DNA of 64,000 nucleotides from positions 118,548,903-118,612,902 of the forward strand of contig NC_084802.1 in assembly GCF_963169125.1 (NCBI RefSeq). The letters run 5' to 3'. The notes under the pieces are model-generated. The model did not search any database and was not told where the DNA came from. It saw nothing but the letters and a program-made list of their open reading frames with translations. Positions 45,424 to 57,925 of the stretch are shown here, piece by piece. Position numbers and translations under genes: made by a program. Within the stretch, counting starts at the first letter, position 1; every line of letters starts with the position of its first letter. The stretch comes from Humulus lupulus (lineage: Eukaryota > Streptophyta > Magnoliopsida > Rosales > Cannabaceae).

Positions 45424-47902
45424 TTAGGGAGATCCTTCCCCTGTCTTGAGATCATTAACATATCTCTTCTGGGAATTTCTGCCCAACCCAGCAATATGTG
45501 GCCCTCCGAAAATGGTTACCACATCCTCCCCATCTATCGGGGGAGTTTGGTCATCCTCCCTTGCATGTGGGGTCATATTATATCGGGCAGGCTGTGCAGG
45601 AGTTGCCCTCTGTCCAACTGAAGCTTGGGACGAATTCCTATTTCTAACATATTGCCCAAAATATCCTCTCGAGATCAGACCTCTGATCTCATCCTTCATT
45701 TTTCTGCATTCAAGGGTGGTATGACCAATGACCCTATGGAATCTGTAGAATTTATTGGTATCCTTTTTTGACTTCTTATTCAGCATCGGATCAGGTCATC
45801 TAAACGAGACCTGGTTCACATTTGCAACAAAAATGTTCTCCCGAGTATTCGTAAGCTCAGTATAAATTGTATAAATGGAGAAATATTTCTCTCTTCTTTT
45901 CTTCTTACCCCCATATGCCTTCGAGTTGTTCCCTTCATTTTTCTTCCTTTTTGAAGGGTTGTCTCTTGTTGGTCGTGAGGTTGAGAGCGCAGTCGAGGTC
46001 AAGGCTGAGTTGACACTCATCGTTGTAGTTATAATAGGCTAAGGGGTCAGTTTTAATGCTAACCTTGCCTTTTCTACATTGACGAATCTCTGTGCCCGGT
46101 TGTTGAACTTGGTTATGGTCCCTACGAGTTTCCTCTGCATATCATCCCAAAGGGGACTCCCTGGCAATACTCTAGCCCTTACTGCCATAAGATGACCACT
46201 GTCATCGACATTTTGAGCTCGTACCACCTGTATGTCGAATCTTGCCAGGTAGCTTTCTAATGACTCTCTCGGCTGCTGTCTAACATTAGTCAAGACCAAA
46301 GCTTTAGGTCTGACACCTACCATGGCCTTCAATTGCTTCTTAAATTCCTTGGTCAGTTGTTCCCAAGACAAGATCGAGTGCCTTCGAAACTTGTTGAACC
46401 AGTTTTTTTTGGTCCCATCGGTGTGGTTGGAAAGAGCATGCACCTAAGCTGGTATGAAACATTGCTAGCACACATTATTGTGTTAAATGTACTCAGATGG
46501 CTAGACGGGTCTGAGGTCCCGTCAAAGGGTGCCATGTGGGGTATTTTGAATTTGTAAGCGAATGGAGTGTTTGATATGTGTGGAGCGAAAGACTCGAGCT
46601 CCTCATTGGAGTTGTCAGCCTTGTCTTTATTTTATTCTTCTTGAAGGAGCCTAAATTCTCTTTCAAGTTGGTTGATTCTTTCTTGGACCAAGTCAACCGG
46701 AGGTTGAGCTTGCATTTGGGGAGGCTGGTTATTGTTTTTGAAAACTCCACCTCCCGTCCCCTGTACATGGTTATATTGATTCATGTGTACAGGCTGCATG
46801 GGCTCTTTCCGACTATCTTAATGTGTTTGTGAATTCGGGTTTGACGGGTTAGCCTGCCCCCAGTTTTGATTCAAGTGATCTCGTAGATCAAGATGATCAT
46901 TCTCATAATTTCCAGTATTCCTGGGCTTGGTGTTGTATACACTCACCAATCGACTGAGCTCCATACTTCCATTGAGAAGCTGACATTCCACTCTCATTAT
47001 TGTTGCGTGGCTCGGTGGTTACAAGGTGGGTTTTCGGCTTGCCCCCTCGCCCCAATCGTTTGTGACCTCAACATATGGCTTCCTGCTAGCTGGGATGCCC
47101 TATGTACTCGATGAGTCTCCCATTCAGCCCCTTGTTCAAGTCGAGCCCTATATGGCTCCCACTCAGAGAGAGTCTCGAGGGCGCCAGCTCCCCTGTCTGA
47201 TTACCATTGGGAGCAAGTTGGGGGGCCTCTCTAGCTGGAGAGGGCTGTCTTATTGGAAATGGCGGGGCCTTCCATTATTGGGTCTGGAAGGTCCAGAATT
47301 GGCTTGAACAGGCTCCGAGTTGTTCCTGATAGGCTCGGGGTTATCATTCCAAGGTACGGGAGGAGCTCGGTTAATCCCCATTCCAATAGTTACACTTGTC
47401 GTAGGGTTACCCATAGCAATGTGTTGAGCATTTCGCCTGGACGAACGTTGTTGGTGTTTGTCCTGGGCCTCGGTTGGTGACCGTTGTCGGTGTTATTCCC
47501 CATTCTAGTAGTTACACTTGTCGTAGGGTTACCCATTCTAGCGACCGTGATCCCACGAGGTCGTCCTCTGGTCCTCCGAGGCAATGCCTGTACTTCAGCG
47601 GCTTGCTGAGCCAATTTCTTGTTTCGCCATGTAGCTTCGACTAGATTCTCGCGCAATTTGCGGTTCTTTAATTCCACGATGGGAACGTACCGTTCAGGCT
47701 TATAGTATAGATTCTCGTTGGGTCTAGGGCTTGGAGCAGGTTGCCCCTTTGAGGCTGATGTTGCACTTCCCTCATCGAGGCTCTAATCTACCAGGAGCTG
47801 CTTCCTAGGCCTCCACAGGTAGTTCTCAGTCTGAGGAGTTCGATCCTTGGGGATTTGTGGAAATGGTCGCCCACCAGTTCCAGGGTTTTTTGTGGCGACC
47901 AT
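45424..47902 (-). pseudogene. gag of Tat element 2
   Basis: ATG at 47,902 (MVATKNPGTGGRPF) with stops near 47,785 and 47,390. The capsid-like core at 46,535-46,039 reads FDGTSDPSSHLSTFNT, FRRHSILSWEQLTKEF, NVRQQPRESLESYLARF, VNVEKARLALK. A degenerate nucleic-acid-binding motif FYRFHRVIGHTTLEC at about 45,750 has lost its first Cys. A short direct repeat near 47,370-47,540 (ATAGTTACACTTGTCGTAGG and its neighbour) lies in the N-terminal part. Confidence 0.8.
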
Positions 47903-47951
47903 TGATGGTATATAGGAGGGTTTTGATAAAACAATACACCAATTTTCTTAA

Positions 47952-47974
47952 TGCTTTCAATGAAAGTACCAAAC
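47952..47974 (-). other. primer-binding-site region, Tat element 2
   Basis: On minus, GTTTGGTACTTTCATTGAAA directly after the 5' LTR end CAACA. Shares TTTCATTGARA with Tat element 1. Confidence 0.5.
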
Positions 47975-48677
47975 TGTTGACGTTGTTTTTCATCAACTTA
48001 GATATGAAGAGCACTAAACAAAAATATAGAAAAGGTAGAAGAATTCAGAGGCTTTTTTACATGGTTTAGTAGTTAAAATCTACTTAGTCCATGAGTCACT
48101 ATTATTATTCTCACTACTCTTTCAAAGCTTTTTCAGAAAGAAACTTGGCAGAGTATTCTCTAGTGCAATTTTTTGTGTCCAGAAATGAATTACTCCAGGC
48201 TATTTATAGACCTGGTCATGAGAATATCTTCCTTTGATTTAGGGAGGTTACAATCAACCAAATAAATTTGAAATAAATACTATAAATGTGTTAATCACAT
48301 AATATCCCATGACAATAGGGATTTAATATATGATAATAATGAATCCCTAGGAAATAGGGACTTCCTCACAGTCTTTCCGCGTGCAAAACGCGTCACTAAG
48401 CTCGATCGTTGTGCCGACACGCTTTTAAGACTGGTCAGGCTTTGAGCTCATCGTTCTGGTTATAACCTCCTCCTCATCCACGAATTTTTTCAAACACATT
48501 TCTCGAAAAAGATTGGTGTGTTTGAGCCTACAACTCATGCTCGAACTCTGATAACTAATCTGGAATCGTGCGTCAATTTATAGAAGTGTACAACCAACAC
48601 TTATTATTTTCGAGCTTACTCTTTTCGACCCTACATTTTGAGGCTATTTATTTTATTCTCAAAATTTGGGTGTAACA
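47975..48677 (-). repeat. 5' LTR of Tat element 2
   Basis: 703 bp. TATA box TATAAATA on minus at 48,201-48,208. On plus it starts TGTTGACG and ends GGTGTAACA. Confidence 0.9.
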
Positions 48678-48710
48678 AGTGTATATTAAACAATAAATTT
48701 ACCAAAGGGT
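48678..48710 (-). repeat. MULE right-arm segment between elements 2 and 3
   Basis: AGTGT (duplication of Tat element 2), 23 bp of MULE terminal repeat, and AGGGT (duplication of element 3) make up the whole gap between two large retrotransposons. Confidence 0.85.
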
Positions 48711-50839
48711 TGTAATGCCCTACTACCTTAGAGCCATTACTAAGTGAGTTTAAAAACGTGCAATCACTCGCTAATCGAGGCTTTTAAATCAAAAGTGTAA
48801 TTATATCACAAACAGAGTAGAAACTTTAGAAATAACTCTACTTCATTGAAAATCATAAAAGTTAAACACTTGGGATCCCAAAATACTTTTTAGAAATATT
48901 TACAACATATAAGTATAACCAAGTCGGCTAAACGACAAAATCTAGGTTTTATTACAATCATCTCCCAAAATCTACAGGCTGTGGCAGCCAGGCAGGCCAA
49001 ACATGTACACGCCACTTCATGCTTGCTATACTCATGGTTGGTTGGCTTTCTCCTTGCCCTTACCTGCACCACAGAGCACCCGTGAGTAGAAGCCCGGCAA
49101 GAAAACCCACAAACAGATAACATATGCAAAACAAACACATAGCATATATAATAGGCCATCATTAGGCTAAACACATACGGCCAAGCCGTCCCAGGTGCTT
49201 TACCAGGCCCTGGGTTTGCGGTCCATACCGTCAGGATATCCCAGGTATCCTTTAGGGTCTCGCCCTGGCAGCTCGCACTCCACGTGCTCGACGCTGCTCC
49301 CGGCCCCTTTGCCGTACTCGGCCTTGCACTCAACGTGCCCAATACCGTTCCCGACCCTTTGGCGTTCCCGGCCCCTGCCGACCACGGCCTGCGGCATTCC
49401 CGGCTCTTGTCAAACATTCACATGACTGTATTCATAGCATAACAAACATATACTGAACACTAACAAATTCAATCAAAGGGCTACGCCCTGCAATTAAAAC
49501 ACATTGGGGCTCAGCCTTGCATACAAGCTCTATGGGAACAGGTGTTTTCTTACCTGCGTCCCGAGCTTCCCGAGCACCGATATCCTGAGCACAGTCCCCT
49601 AACTTGAGCCTCGTCGAACCCTAGTCACAACACATTAACAATACTCGTCCATCAAGTTCTAATCCATTAAATAACTTTGAACCATAACTCTAATCTCCGG
49701 AACCTTGAATTCTATCAATCCGGGTGGTAAAATCCATCCCGAGCGTTAACCTATGATTTCCAAAGCCTAAACACACTTAAAAACACAAATGGGCACTAAG
49801 AGCTGCGGCCCTACCCACAAGCGTCGCGGCATGCCTCTCCTAGGGTCGCGGCCCTCGCCTCCAAACCCAGAAATCTCCATCTTTTCCTGCATTTTCTTCA
49901 AACCAATTCACCCAAAACCAAACTAGCAATTCCAGATTATCATCACAAAGGTTCTAGCCCAGTTTTAACATCAAAACCTACCGAAAACCTGCTCCAAAAC
50001 TCAGCTAAACACCCTGGAACAGATCAAATCCTATTCACATGCATTACCTAAGAAAACAGTAGAAATCAACGATAATTCTCAAAGTTAAAGGTTACCCTTG
50101 CTGAGTTATGATTCATAGTTGATCCCCTAAGTTCCAAATTCAATTCCTCAAGCTCCAAGCCCTGGTTTTCTGGTTAGAGTCTCCCAAGCTCAGCTCTAAT
50201 CCTTAGTTCTTGATTATTTTCTTCCCCTTGCTTGTTTCCTTGATTTTTCTTAGAGAGCAAAGATGAGAGAGGGAGGAACTATCTTCAGCTGAGAAGGGAA
50301 AAATAGATGTCGGTTTCTATGTCTCAAAAAGCTTCCTAAACTTTGTTTTATTTAACTTAAGCTTTAAGGTTACCTCAAGGCTCGGGGTACCAAAACGTCC
50401 CTGAGGGCAAACTGGTAAATTTCCCCAATTTTTCCTCCTAGAGATTCTATCCTCAAATATATCTCCAAATATTTATTTCCATAACCTGATAACCCCATAA
50501 TACATCTAATACCCAAAATACCCCTCAACTCGCCCCGAGTCGGATTCTCAACCTCGTTGTGACTTTCTGGCTAACCGCTCCCTACGACCGTCTAGGATCG
50601 TGCTACACAAAATTATATCACATGCATATCATATTTATCACATTTATGCCCTCAATGGGCTAAAATCACAAACATACCCCTAATATCCAAACGGGGCCCA
50701 CATGCACATTTAACTCAACTAAAATGCTTCTCTATCACAAACTCACATAAATTCACATATTAACATATTAAATCATTTAATGCCCTCCAGGCACGCTAAT
50801 CAAGGCCCTAAGCCCTATTAGCAAATTTGGGTCGTTACA
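48711..50839 (-). repeat. 3' LTR of chromodomain element
   Basis: On plus it starts TGTAATGCCCTACTACC and ends GGTCGTTACA. It contains the shared block on minus GGGTGCTCTGTGGTGCAGG (about 49,066-49,085) and GGTAAGAAAAC (about 49,549-49,559). Confidence 0.93.
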
Positions 50840-50856
50840 ACTATCCCCTCCTTACA
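50840..50856 (-). other. polypurine tract, chromodomain element
   Basis: On minus, GTAAGGAGGGGATAGT directly before the 3' LTR. Confidence 0.8.
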
Positions 50857-50861
50857 GAAAT

Positions 50862-53800
50862 TTCGTCCTCGAAATTACCTGAACAACTCAGGATATCGCT
50901 CCCTCATCTCTGACTCAAGTTCCCACGTCGCCTCCTCAACCTTGCTTTTCCTCCACAACACCTTCATCAAGGCGATGGTCTTGCTCCACAAGACTTTATC
51001 TTTCCGGTCAAGAACCTGGACCGGCTTCTCCTCATAGGACAAATCCTGATCAAGCTCCAGATTTTCATAACTTAGAACGTGCGTCTAGTCTGACACATAC
51101 TTCCGGGGAATGGACACATGGAAAACATCATGAACCCCTGATAAAGCTGGAGGCATCGCTAGTCTGTAAGCTACCTCTCCAACCCGTTCCAGAATCTCGA
51201 AGGGGCCAACAAACCTAGGGCTCAGGTTGCCCCGAACACCAAACCGTTTCACTCCTCTCAAAGGTGAAACCTTAAGAAACACATGGTCACCAACCTGAAA
51301 TTCCACGCCCCTGCATTTCAGGTCTGAATAGCTCTTCTGATGGCTCTGGGAGGTGAGCATTCACGCTCTAATATTTTCAATCGCCTCATTAGTCCTCTGA
51401 ACCATCTCTGGACCCAGATATCTCCTCTCACCTGTCTCATCCCAATGAACAGGTGATCTACACTTCCTTCCATAAAGCATCTCGTATGGAGCCACTCCAA
51501 TGGTCGCCTGATAACTGTTGTTATACGAGAACTCGATCCAAGGGAGATACTTACTCCATGATCCCCCAAAATCTAGCACACAGGCTCGCAACATGTCCTC
51601 CAATATCTGAATCGTCCTCTCAGACTGTCCATCTGTTTGAGGATGATAAGTAGTACTAAACCGTAGTGGCGTGCCCATAGCCTTTTGCAGACTCTCCCAA
51701 AACTTGGAAGTAAAGGTGGGATCTCTGTTAGATACTATCAACCTCGGAGCCCCATGAAGTCGAACAATATCCTTCACATACAACTCAGCATACTGCTCCA
51801 CAATATAAGTTGTCTTAACAGGCAAAAAGTGGGCGGACTTGGTATACCTATCCATGATCACCCACACCGAGTCATGCTGTCCCACGGTCCTCGGCAAACC
51901 AACCACAAAGTCCATGGTGATATCTTCCCACATCCATTCTGGGATACCCAGAGGCTGCAGCAACCCCGCTGGCCTCTGATGCTCAGCCTTACTCTGTTGA
52001 CAAAATAAGCATTTGGCCACATAATCCACCACATCCCTCTTCATGCCCGACCACCAATACAAAACTCTCAAATCATGATACATCTTTGTTGTACCCGGGT
52101 GCAAAGAATAGGGAGTGGTATACGATTCATCTACGATCTCTCACTGGATGTCAGAATCCATCGGAACGCAGATCTGACCCTTGTACTTCAGTAACCCCAT
52201 CTCTAAAATAGAAAAGTCCGTAGTCGCTCCGACTAAGACATTCTCTCTGTGACCTCTCAATTGGGAATCTTTCCTCTGCGCCTCCTTGATCCTCTCAAGG
52301 AGTGTAGACTGAAGAGTGATGTTGGCCAACTGACCAACCACCAACTCTATACCTGCTCTGGTCATCTCCTCGGCTAGCTTATCAAATATCTGCCTCGACC
52401 TAAACAACTTTCCTGGGCCCTTCTGACTCAATGCATCAGCCACCACATTAGCCTTCCCAGGATGGTATAGGATATCACAATTTTAATCCTTAACTAATTC
52501 CAGCCACCGCCTCTGGTGCATATTCAGGTCCTTCTGAGTAAAGAAATACTTTAGGCTCTTATGGTCGGTGTATATCTTGCACTTCTCACCATAAAGATAA
52601 TGTCTCCAAATCTTAGTGCGAACATCACCGCTGCCAACTCCAAATCATGCATGGGATACCTCTGCTCATACTCCTTTAATTGTCTCGATGCATAGGCTAT
52701 CACCTTACCAGCTTGCATCAACACGCACCCTAAACCCTATCTGGATGCATCACATAAACCACAAACTTTTCATTATATGTCGGCAAGCTTAACACTGGCG
52801 GGGTGATCAACCGCCGCTTCAACTCCTTGAAACTGTTCTCACACTTGTCTGTCCAGACATACCTTGTCTTCTTCTTTCTTAGTTCTATCAATGGCGTAGT
52901 TATTCTGGAGAACCCCTCAATGAACCGCTGATAGTACCCCGCTAAGCCCAAAAAGCTTCTCACTTCAGGAACATTGCTTGGTCTAGGCCAATCTCTGACC
53001 GCCTCAATCTTACTCGGGTCAACCAAAATCCCCTCCTTACTGACAATATGGCCTAGAAATGTAACTTGTGGTAACCAGAACTCACACTTACTGAACTTAG
53101 CATATAACTTATGCTCCCTCAACCGCTGTAGAACCAACCGCAGATGCTGCTCGTGCTCTGCCTCTGACTGAGAATACACCAAGATGTCATCGATGAACAC
53201 AATCACAAATTTATCCAAATAATCCCTGAAAACCCTATTCATCATGTCCATAAAGGCTGCTGGGACATTGGTTAATCCAAAGGACATAACCAGGAATTCA
53301 TAGTGTCCATACATCATTCGGAAAGCGGTCTTTGGTATGTCCTCCTCTTTAATCCTTAACTGATGGTAACCTGATCGGAGGTCCATCTTGGAGAACACTG
53401 TTCTTCCCTGTAACTGATCAAATAAATCATCGATCCTAGGCAGTGGATACTTGTTCTTAATGGTTAACTTATTTAGCTCCCTGTAATCAATACACATTCT
53501 AAGGGATCCATCCTTCTTTTTAACAAAAAATACTGGAGCACCCCATGGCAAGAAACTCGATCTGATTAACCTCAAATCAAGTAACTCCTTCAGCTGAATC
53601 TTCAACTCCTTCAATTCCGCTGGAGCCATTCTGTAAGGTGTCCTAGATACTGGCTCCGCTCCTGGTACTAGCTCTATAACAAAGTCAATCTCCCGCAATG
53701 GCGGCAACCCTGGCAGATCTGTCGGAAACAAATCCAGAAACTCACACACCAATCTAGTCTCACCCGGTCCAACCGACACCACCCTAGAGGGATCCACAAT

Positions 53801-54208
53801 GCTCACTAGGAATCCCATGCAACCTTTCTGCATCAGGTCTCTAGCCTTGAATGCGGAAATCATTGGTACTCGCGGTCCACTAACTGTCCCCACAAACACA
53901 AAGGGTACCTCCCCTTCCGGTTCAAAAGTCACCATTCTGCGCTTGCAGTCAATCGTTGCCCCATACTTCGATAACCAATCCATCCCTAGAATCATATAAA
54001 AATCATCCATCTCTAACTCAATCAAATCAACAGACAGTTCCCTACCATCTACCTCTACTGGCAATGCTCTAATCCATTTCCTAGAGACTACCAGTTCTCC
54101 TGTTGGCAACAAAGTCTGAAATCCCCTAGCATACACACCACTAGGTCTACAAAGCTGATCTATCACTCTAGCAGATACAAATGAATGGGTAGCCCCTGAA
54201 TCAAACAA
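50862..54208 (-). pseudogene. pol of chromodomain element (PR-RT-RH-INT-chromodomain)
   Basis: Protease: [11 protein letters not shown] at 54,208. [57 protein letters not shown], open to 52,730. RNase H starts with VYV then a one-base shift into DASR and a TAG (52,720-52,750), and continues to VADALSQKGPGKLF with a TAA near 52,485. Integrase: zinc-binding H-H-C-C with CLFCQQSKAEHQRP, ITMDFVVGLP (D), IVSNRDPTFTSKFW (D), TDGQSERTIQ (E) at 52,104-51,361. A TGA after NIRA separates it from VGDHVFLKVSP and RFVGPFEILERVG. The chromodomain follows (VLDRK, VLWRKSKVEEATWELESEM, RYPELF) after a TAG near 51,083. About five lesions in all. Confidence 0.9.
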
Positions 54209-54277
54209 TGCATTATATAGAGAACCAGCACTAGAGATCTAACCTATCACAACTGAGGGGCTAGCCACCGCCTTGGT

Positions 54278-55367
54278 CTAAGTCAAAGTAAATACCCTGG
54301 CAGGAGCAAGACTGTCACTCTGCTTCTGCTTCTCCTTCTTGACTTGAGGGCAATCCCTCTTCAGATGACTGACACTCCCACAAACAAAGCAGGCCCTGAT
54401 CCTGCACTCACCCTGGTGTCGTCGCCTGCACCGTGGACACACTGGAAAGCTCCTCCAGTTGTCACTTCCACCCTGACGGCCAGTAGAAGCACCACGTGCC
54501 CTCCTATCTGAACTGGGAGGAAAAAAGGAATCTGGGGCCTTCCTCTTCTGCTCACTAGAACCACCACCCCGACTGGATCCAACAAAAGGAGGAACTGTCC
54601 TCCTGGCATCGCGCCTAACAACGCTTTCCTTCCATATCTGTTCTTCGGCCCTCTCAGCTGTAAGGGCCTTGTCCACTACCTGTGCATAAGTAGCAGTCTC
54701 TGGATCCAAGGTAATATTCACATCGCGGGCGATCAAAACGTTCAACCCCGACACAAATCTGTCTCTTCTCGCCGCATCAGTTGGCACTAAATCTGGCTCA
54801 AACTTCACCAATCTGTCAAACCTCTAACCATACTTTGTCACTGTCAATCGGTTCTGAGTCAAGTTGATGAACTGGTCAACCTTCGCAGATTGAACTGCCA
54901 CACTGTAATACTTCTCATTAAATAAATTTCTGAACTCTTCCCAAGTCATAATTGTTACATTCCTCTCTAAACATGTAGCTAGCACAAGCTACCCTCTCAT
55001 TTCCCTGAACCCTCATAAAATCTAGAATTGAGGAAATCATATTCATCCACTACTCTGCCTGCAGTGGGTCTGGTCCACCCTCGAAGGTGGGAGGATGCTG
55101 TTTCCTGAATCTCTCATACAAAGGTTCCCACTTATTCTCCATAGCAGATTGAACCGACATTGGCGCCGCAACCTGTTGAACTGGCAGCCCAGTGACCTGA
55201 GGTGAGGCCTGCTGCCTTAACTGCCGTAGCTCTTGCTTTCTTCGCTGTAGTCTCGCTTCCATCTCGGCAAACATCTCTTGCCAATTCCGTAGGGCAGGTG
55301 GAGGGTCCTGACCCTGGTTGTCATCCTCGGCCCTACTGCCGCAGAGTCTAGATGATTGTCGAGGCAT
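54278..55367 (-). pseudogene. gag of chromodomain element
   Basis: ATG at 55,367 (MPRQSSRLCGSRAED). The N-terminal Gln-rich coiled region and KQHPPTFEGGPDPLQAE end in a stop at about 55,050. Several stops follow to 54,812. The C-terminal half is open at 54,811-54,278, with FVSGLNVLIARDV, an RRG-rich stretch and a CCHC knuckle (CFVCGSVSHLKRDC). The particle protein cannot be made intact. Confidence 0.85.
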
Positions 55368-55690
55368 CTAAACGAATATGCCTGCAACCAATGACACCAC
55401 TCATCAGGCATGATAACAACATCCAGAACCACCTCCCAAATACATCAACCATCCACAAACAGTAATTCGCATAACATACAGATAGCATATAACACACAAC
55501 GGGCCATGCCCTGGCATCATGCATATGTTCACTTATTCATCATGCTCTATGTGAGAAAAGCAGGCAAACAGGGCCTTCAAGCACATATTCAGGCATATTA
55601 GTCAATCATACCAACCAACCCTGAGTCGAGTTTGCCACTGACAGCGAGCGTACATGTTCGGTCAATCTCCAAAACCATAAACCTTGGCTC

Positions 55691-55705
55691 GCTCTGATAC
55701 CAAGT
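55691..55705 (-). other. primer binding site, initiator Met tRNA
   Basis: On minus, TGGTATCAGAGC follows the 5' LTR end after three bases (ACT). It is the classic plant retrotransposon site complementary to the 3' end of tRNA-iMet. Confidence 0.9.
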
Positions 55706-57925
55706 TGTAACGCCCTACTACCTTAGAGCCGTTACTAAGTGAGTTTAAAAACGTGCAATCACTCGTTAATCGAGGTTTTAAAGCAAAAGTGTAATTAAAT
55801 CACAAACAGAGTAGAAACTTTAGAAATAACTCTACTTCATTGAAAATTATAAAAGTTTAACACTTGGGATCCCAAAATACTTTTTAGAAATATTTACAAC
55901 ATATAAGTATAACCAAGTCGGCTAAACGAAAAAATCTAGGTTTTATTACAATCATCTCCCAAAATCCATTGGCTGTGGCAGCCAGGCAGGCCAAACATGT
56001 ACACGCTGCTTCATGCTTGCTATACTCATGGTTGGTTGGCTTTCTCCTTGCCCTTACCTGCACCATAGGGCACCCGTGAGCCGAAGCCCAGCAATAAAAC
56101 CCCCAAACAGATAACATATGCAAAACAAACACATAGCATATATAACAGGCCATCATTAGGCTAAACACATACGGCCAAGCCATCCCAGGCGCTTTACCAG
56201 GCCCTGGTTTTACGGTCCACACCGTGAGGATATCCCAGGTATCCTTTAGGGTCTCGCCCTGGCAGCTCGCACTCCACATGCTCAATGCTGCTCCCGGCCC
56301 CTTTGCCGTACCCGGCCCTTTGCCGTTCCCGGCCCTGCCGACCACGGCCTGCGCCATTCCAGGCTCTTGCCGAACATTCACATAACTGCATTCATAGCAT
56401 AACAAACATATACTGAACACTAACAAATTTAATCAAAGGGCTACGCCCTACAATTCAAACACATTGGGGCTCAGCCCTGCATACAAGCTCTATGGGAACA
56501 AGGGTTTTCTTACCTGCGTCCCGAGCTTCCCGAGCATCGATTTCCTGAGCCAAGTCCCCTAACTTGAGCCTCGCCGAACCCTAGTCACAACGCATTAACA
56601 ATACTCATCCATCAAGTTCTAATCCATTAAATAACTTTGAACCATAACTCTAATCTCTGAAACTTTGAATTCTATCAATCCGGGTGATAAAATCCATCCC
56701 GAGCCTTAACCTTTGATTTCCCAAGCCTCAACACACTTAAAATCACAAACTGACACTAAGAGCCGTGGCCCTACCCACAAGCGTCCCGACTAGCCTAGAA
56801 ACAGAGGCTAGCACCTCCCTGAAGCATGCACGGGCCGCGATACACTTGGCCAAGCGCCGCGGCGCGCATCAAAAACCATGGCCTCCCATGGCCACGCACA
56901 CACACGGGCCGCGGCATGCCCCTCCTAGGGCCGCGACCCTCGCCTCCAAACCCAGAAATCTCCATCTTTTTCTGCATTTTGCTTCAAACCAATTCATCCA
57001 AAACCATACTAGCAATTCCAGATTATCATCAGAAAGGTTCTAGCCCAGTTTTAACATCAAAACCTACCAAAAACCTACTCCAAAACTCAGCTAAACACCC
57101 TAGAACAGATCAAATCCTACTCACTTGCATTACCTAAGAAAACAGTAGAAATCAACAATAATTCTCAAACTTAAAGCTTACCCTTGCTGAGTGATGATTT
57201 AGAGTTGATCCCCTAAGTTCCAACTTCAATTCCTCAAGTTCCAAGCCCTGGTTTTCTGGTTAGAGTCTCCCAAGCTCAGCTCCAATCCTTAGTTCTTGAC
57301 TATTTTCGTCCCCTTGCTTGTTTCCTTGATTTGTCTTAGAGAACAAAGATAAGAGAGGGAGGAACTATCTTCAGCTGAGAAGGGAAAAATAGATGTCGGT
57401 TTCTATGTCTCAAAAAGCTTCCTAAACTTTGTTTTATTTAACTTAAGCTTTAAGGTTACCTCAAGGCTCGGGGTACCAAAACGTCCCTGAGGGCAAACTG
57501 GTAATTTCCCCAATATTCCCTCCTAGAGATTCTATCCTCAAATATATCTCCAAATATTTATTTCCATAACCCGATAACCCCATAATACATCTAATACCCA
57601 AAATACCCCTCAACTCGCCCTGAGTCGAATTCTCAACCCCGTTGTGACTTTCTGGCAAACCGCTCCCTAGGACCATCTCGAATCGTGCTACACAGAAATA
57701 TATCACATGCATATCATATTTATCACATTTACGCCCTCAACGGGCTAAAATCATAAACATAACCCTAATATCCAAACGGGGCCCACATGCACATTTAACT
57801 CAACTAAACATGCATCTCTATCACATACTCACATAAATTCACATATTAACATATTAAATCATTTATTGCCCTCCAGGCACGCTAATCAAGGCCCTAAGCC
57901 CTATTAGCAAATTTGGGTCGTTACA
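55706..57925 (-). repeat. 5' LTR of chromodomain element
   Basis: 2,220 bp. Extra GC-rich sequence near 56,785-56,925 (with CCGCGGCGCGC and GGGCCGCGGC) is absent from the 3' LTR, which reads directly from ACAAGCGTCGCGG to CATGCC. Shared blocks include GGGTGCCCTATGGTGCAGG on minus near 56,056-56,075. Confidence 0.93.

Larger units (their letters stand above)
34080..48677 (-). mobile_element. Tat-lineage Ty3/gypsy retrotransposon 2, degenerate
   Basis: LTRs at 47,975-48,677 (5', 703 bp) and 34,080-34,744 (3', 665 bp), read on minus as TGTTACACCC... to ...CAACA. The flanks are AGGGT (34,075-34,079) and AGTGT (48,678-48,682), a target duplication with one change. The order on minus is primer site, gag, protease, RT, extra RNase H, integrase, then a gene on the opposite strand, polypurine tract and 3' LTR. 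A Copia-like solo LTR interrupts the integrase. Reading frames carry many stops. It is related to but clearly diverged from Tat element 1. Confidence 0.9.
48711..57925 (-). mobile_element. chromodomain Ty3/gypsy (Tekay/Del-type) retrotransposon, near complete
   Basis: LTRs at 55,706-57,925 (5', 2,220 bp) and 48,711-50,839 (3', 2,129 bp), read on minus as TGTAACGACCC...GGGCGTTACA. The 5 bp duplication AGGGT is perfect (48,706-48,710 and 57,926-57,930). The primer site on minus is TGGTATCAGAGC, complementary to initiator Met tRNA. gag, protease, RT, RNase H, integrase and a C-terminal chromodomain are in order and only lightly damaged. It is the youngest-looking of the three large elements. The LTRs differ mainly by a roughly 90 bp GC-rich length difference plus scattered changes. 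Confidence 0.93.

Noticed and set aside
48890..49417. 175-codon frame in LTR, repeated at 55,884-56,426
   Set aside because: Both lie in the two LTRs of the same element. They mirror each other because the LTRs are copies, and the sequence is Cys/Gly/Ala-rich with no domain. I noted the underlying conserved DNA blocks instead.
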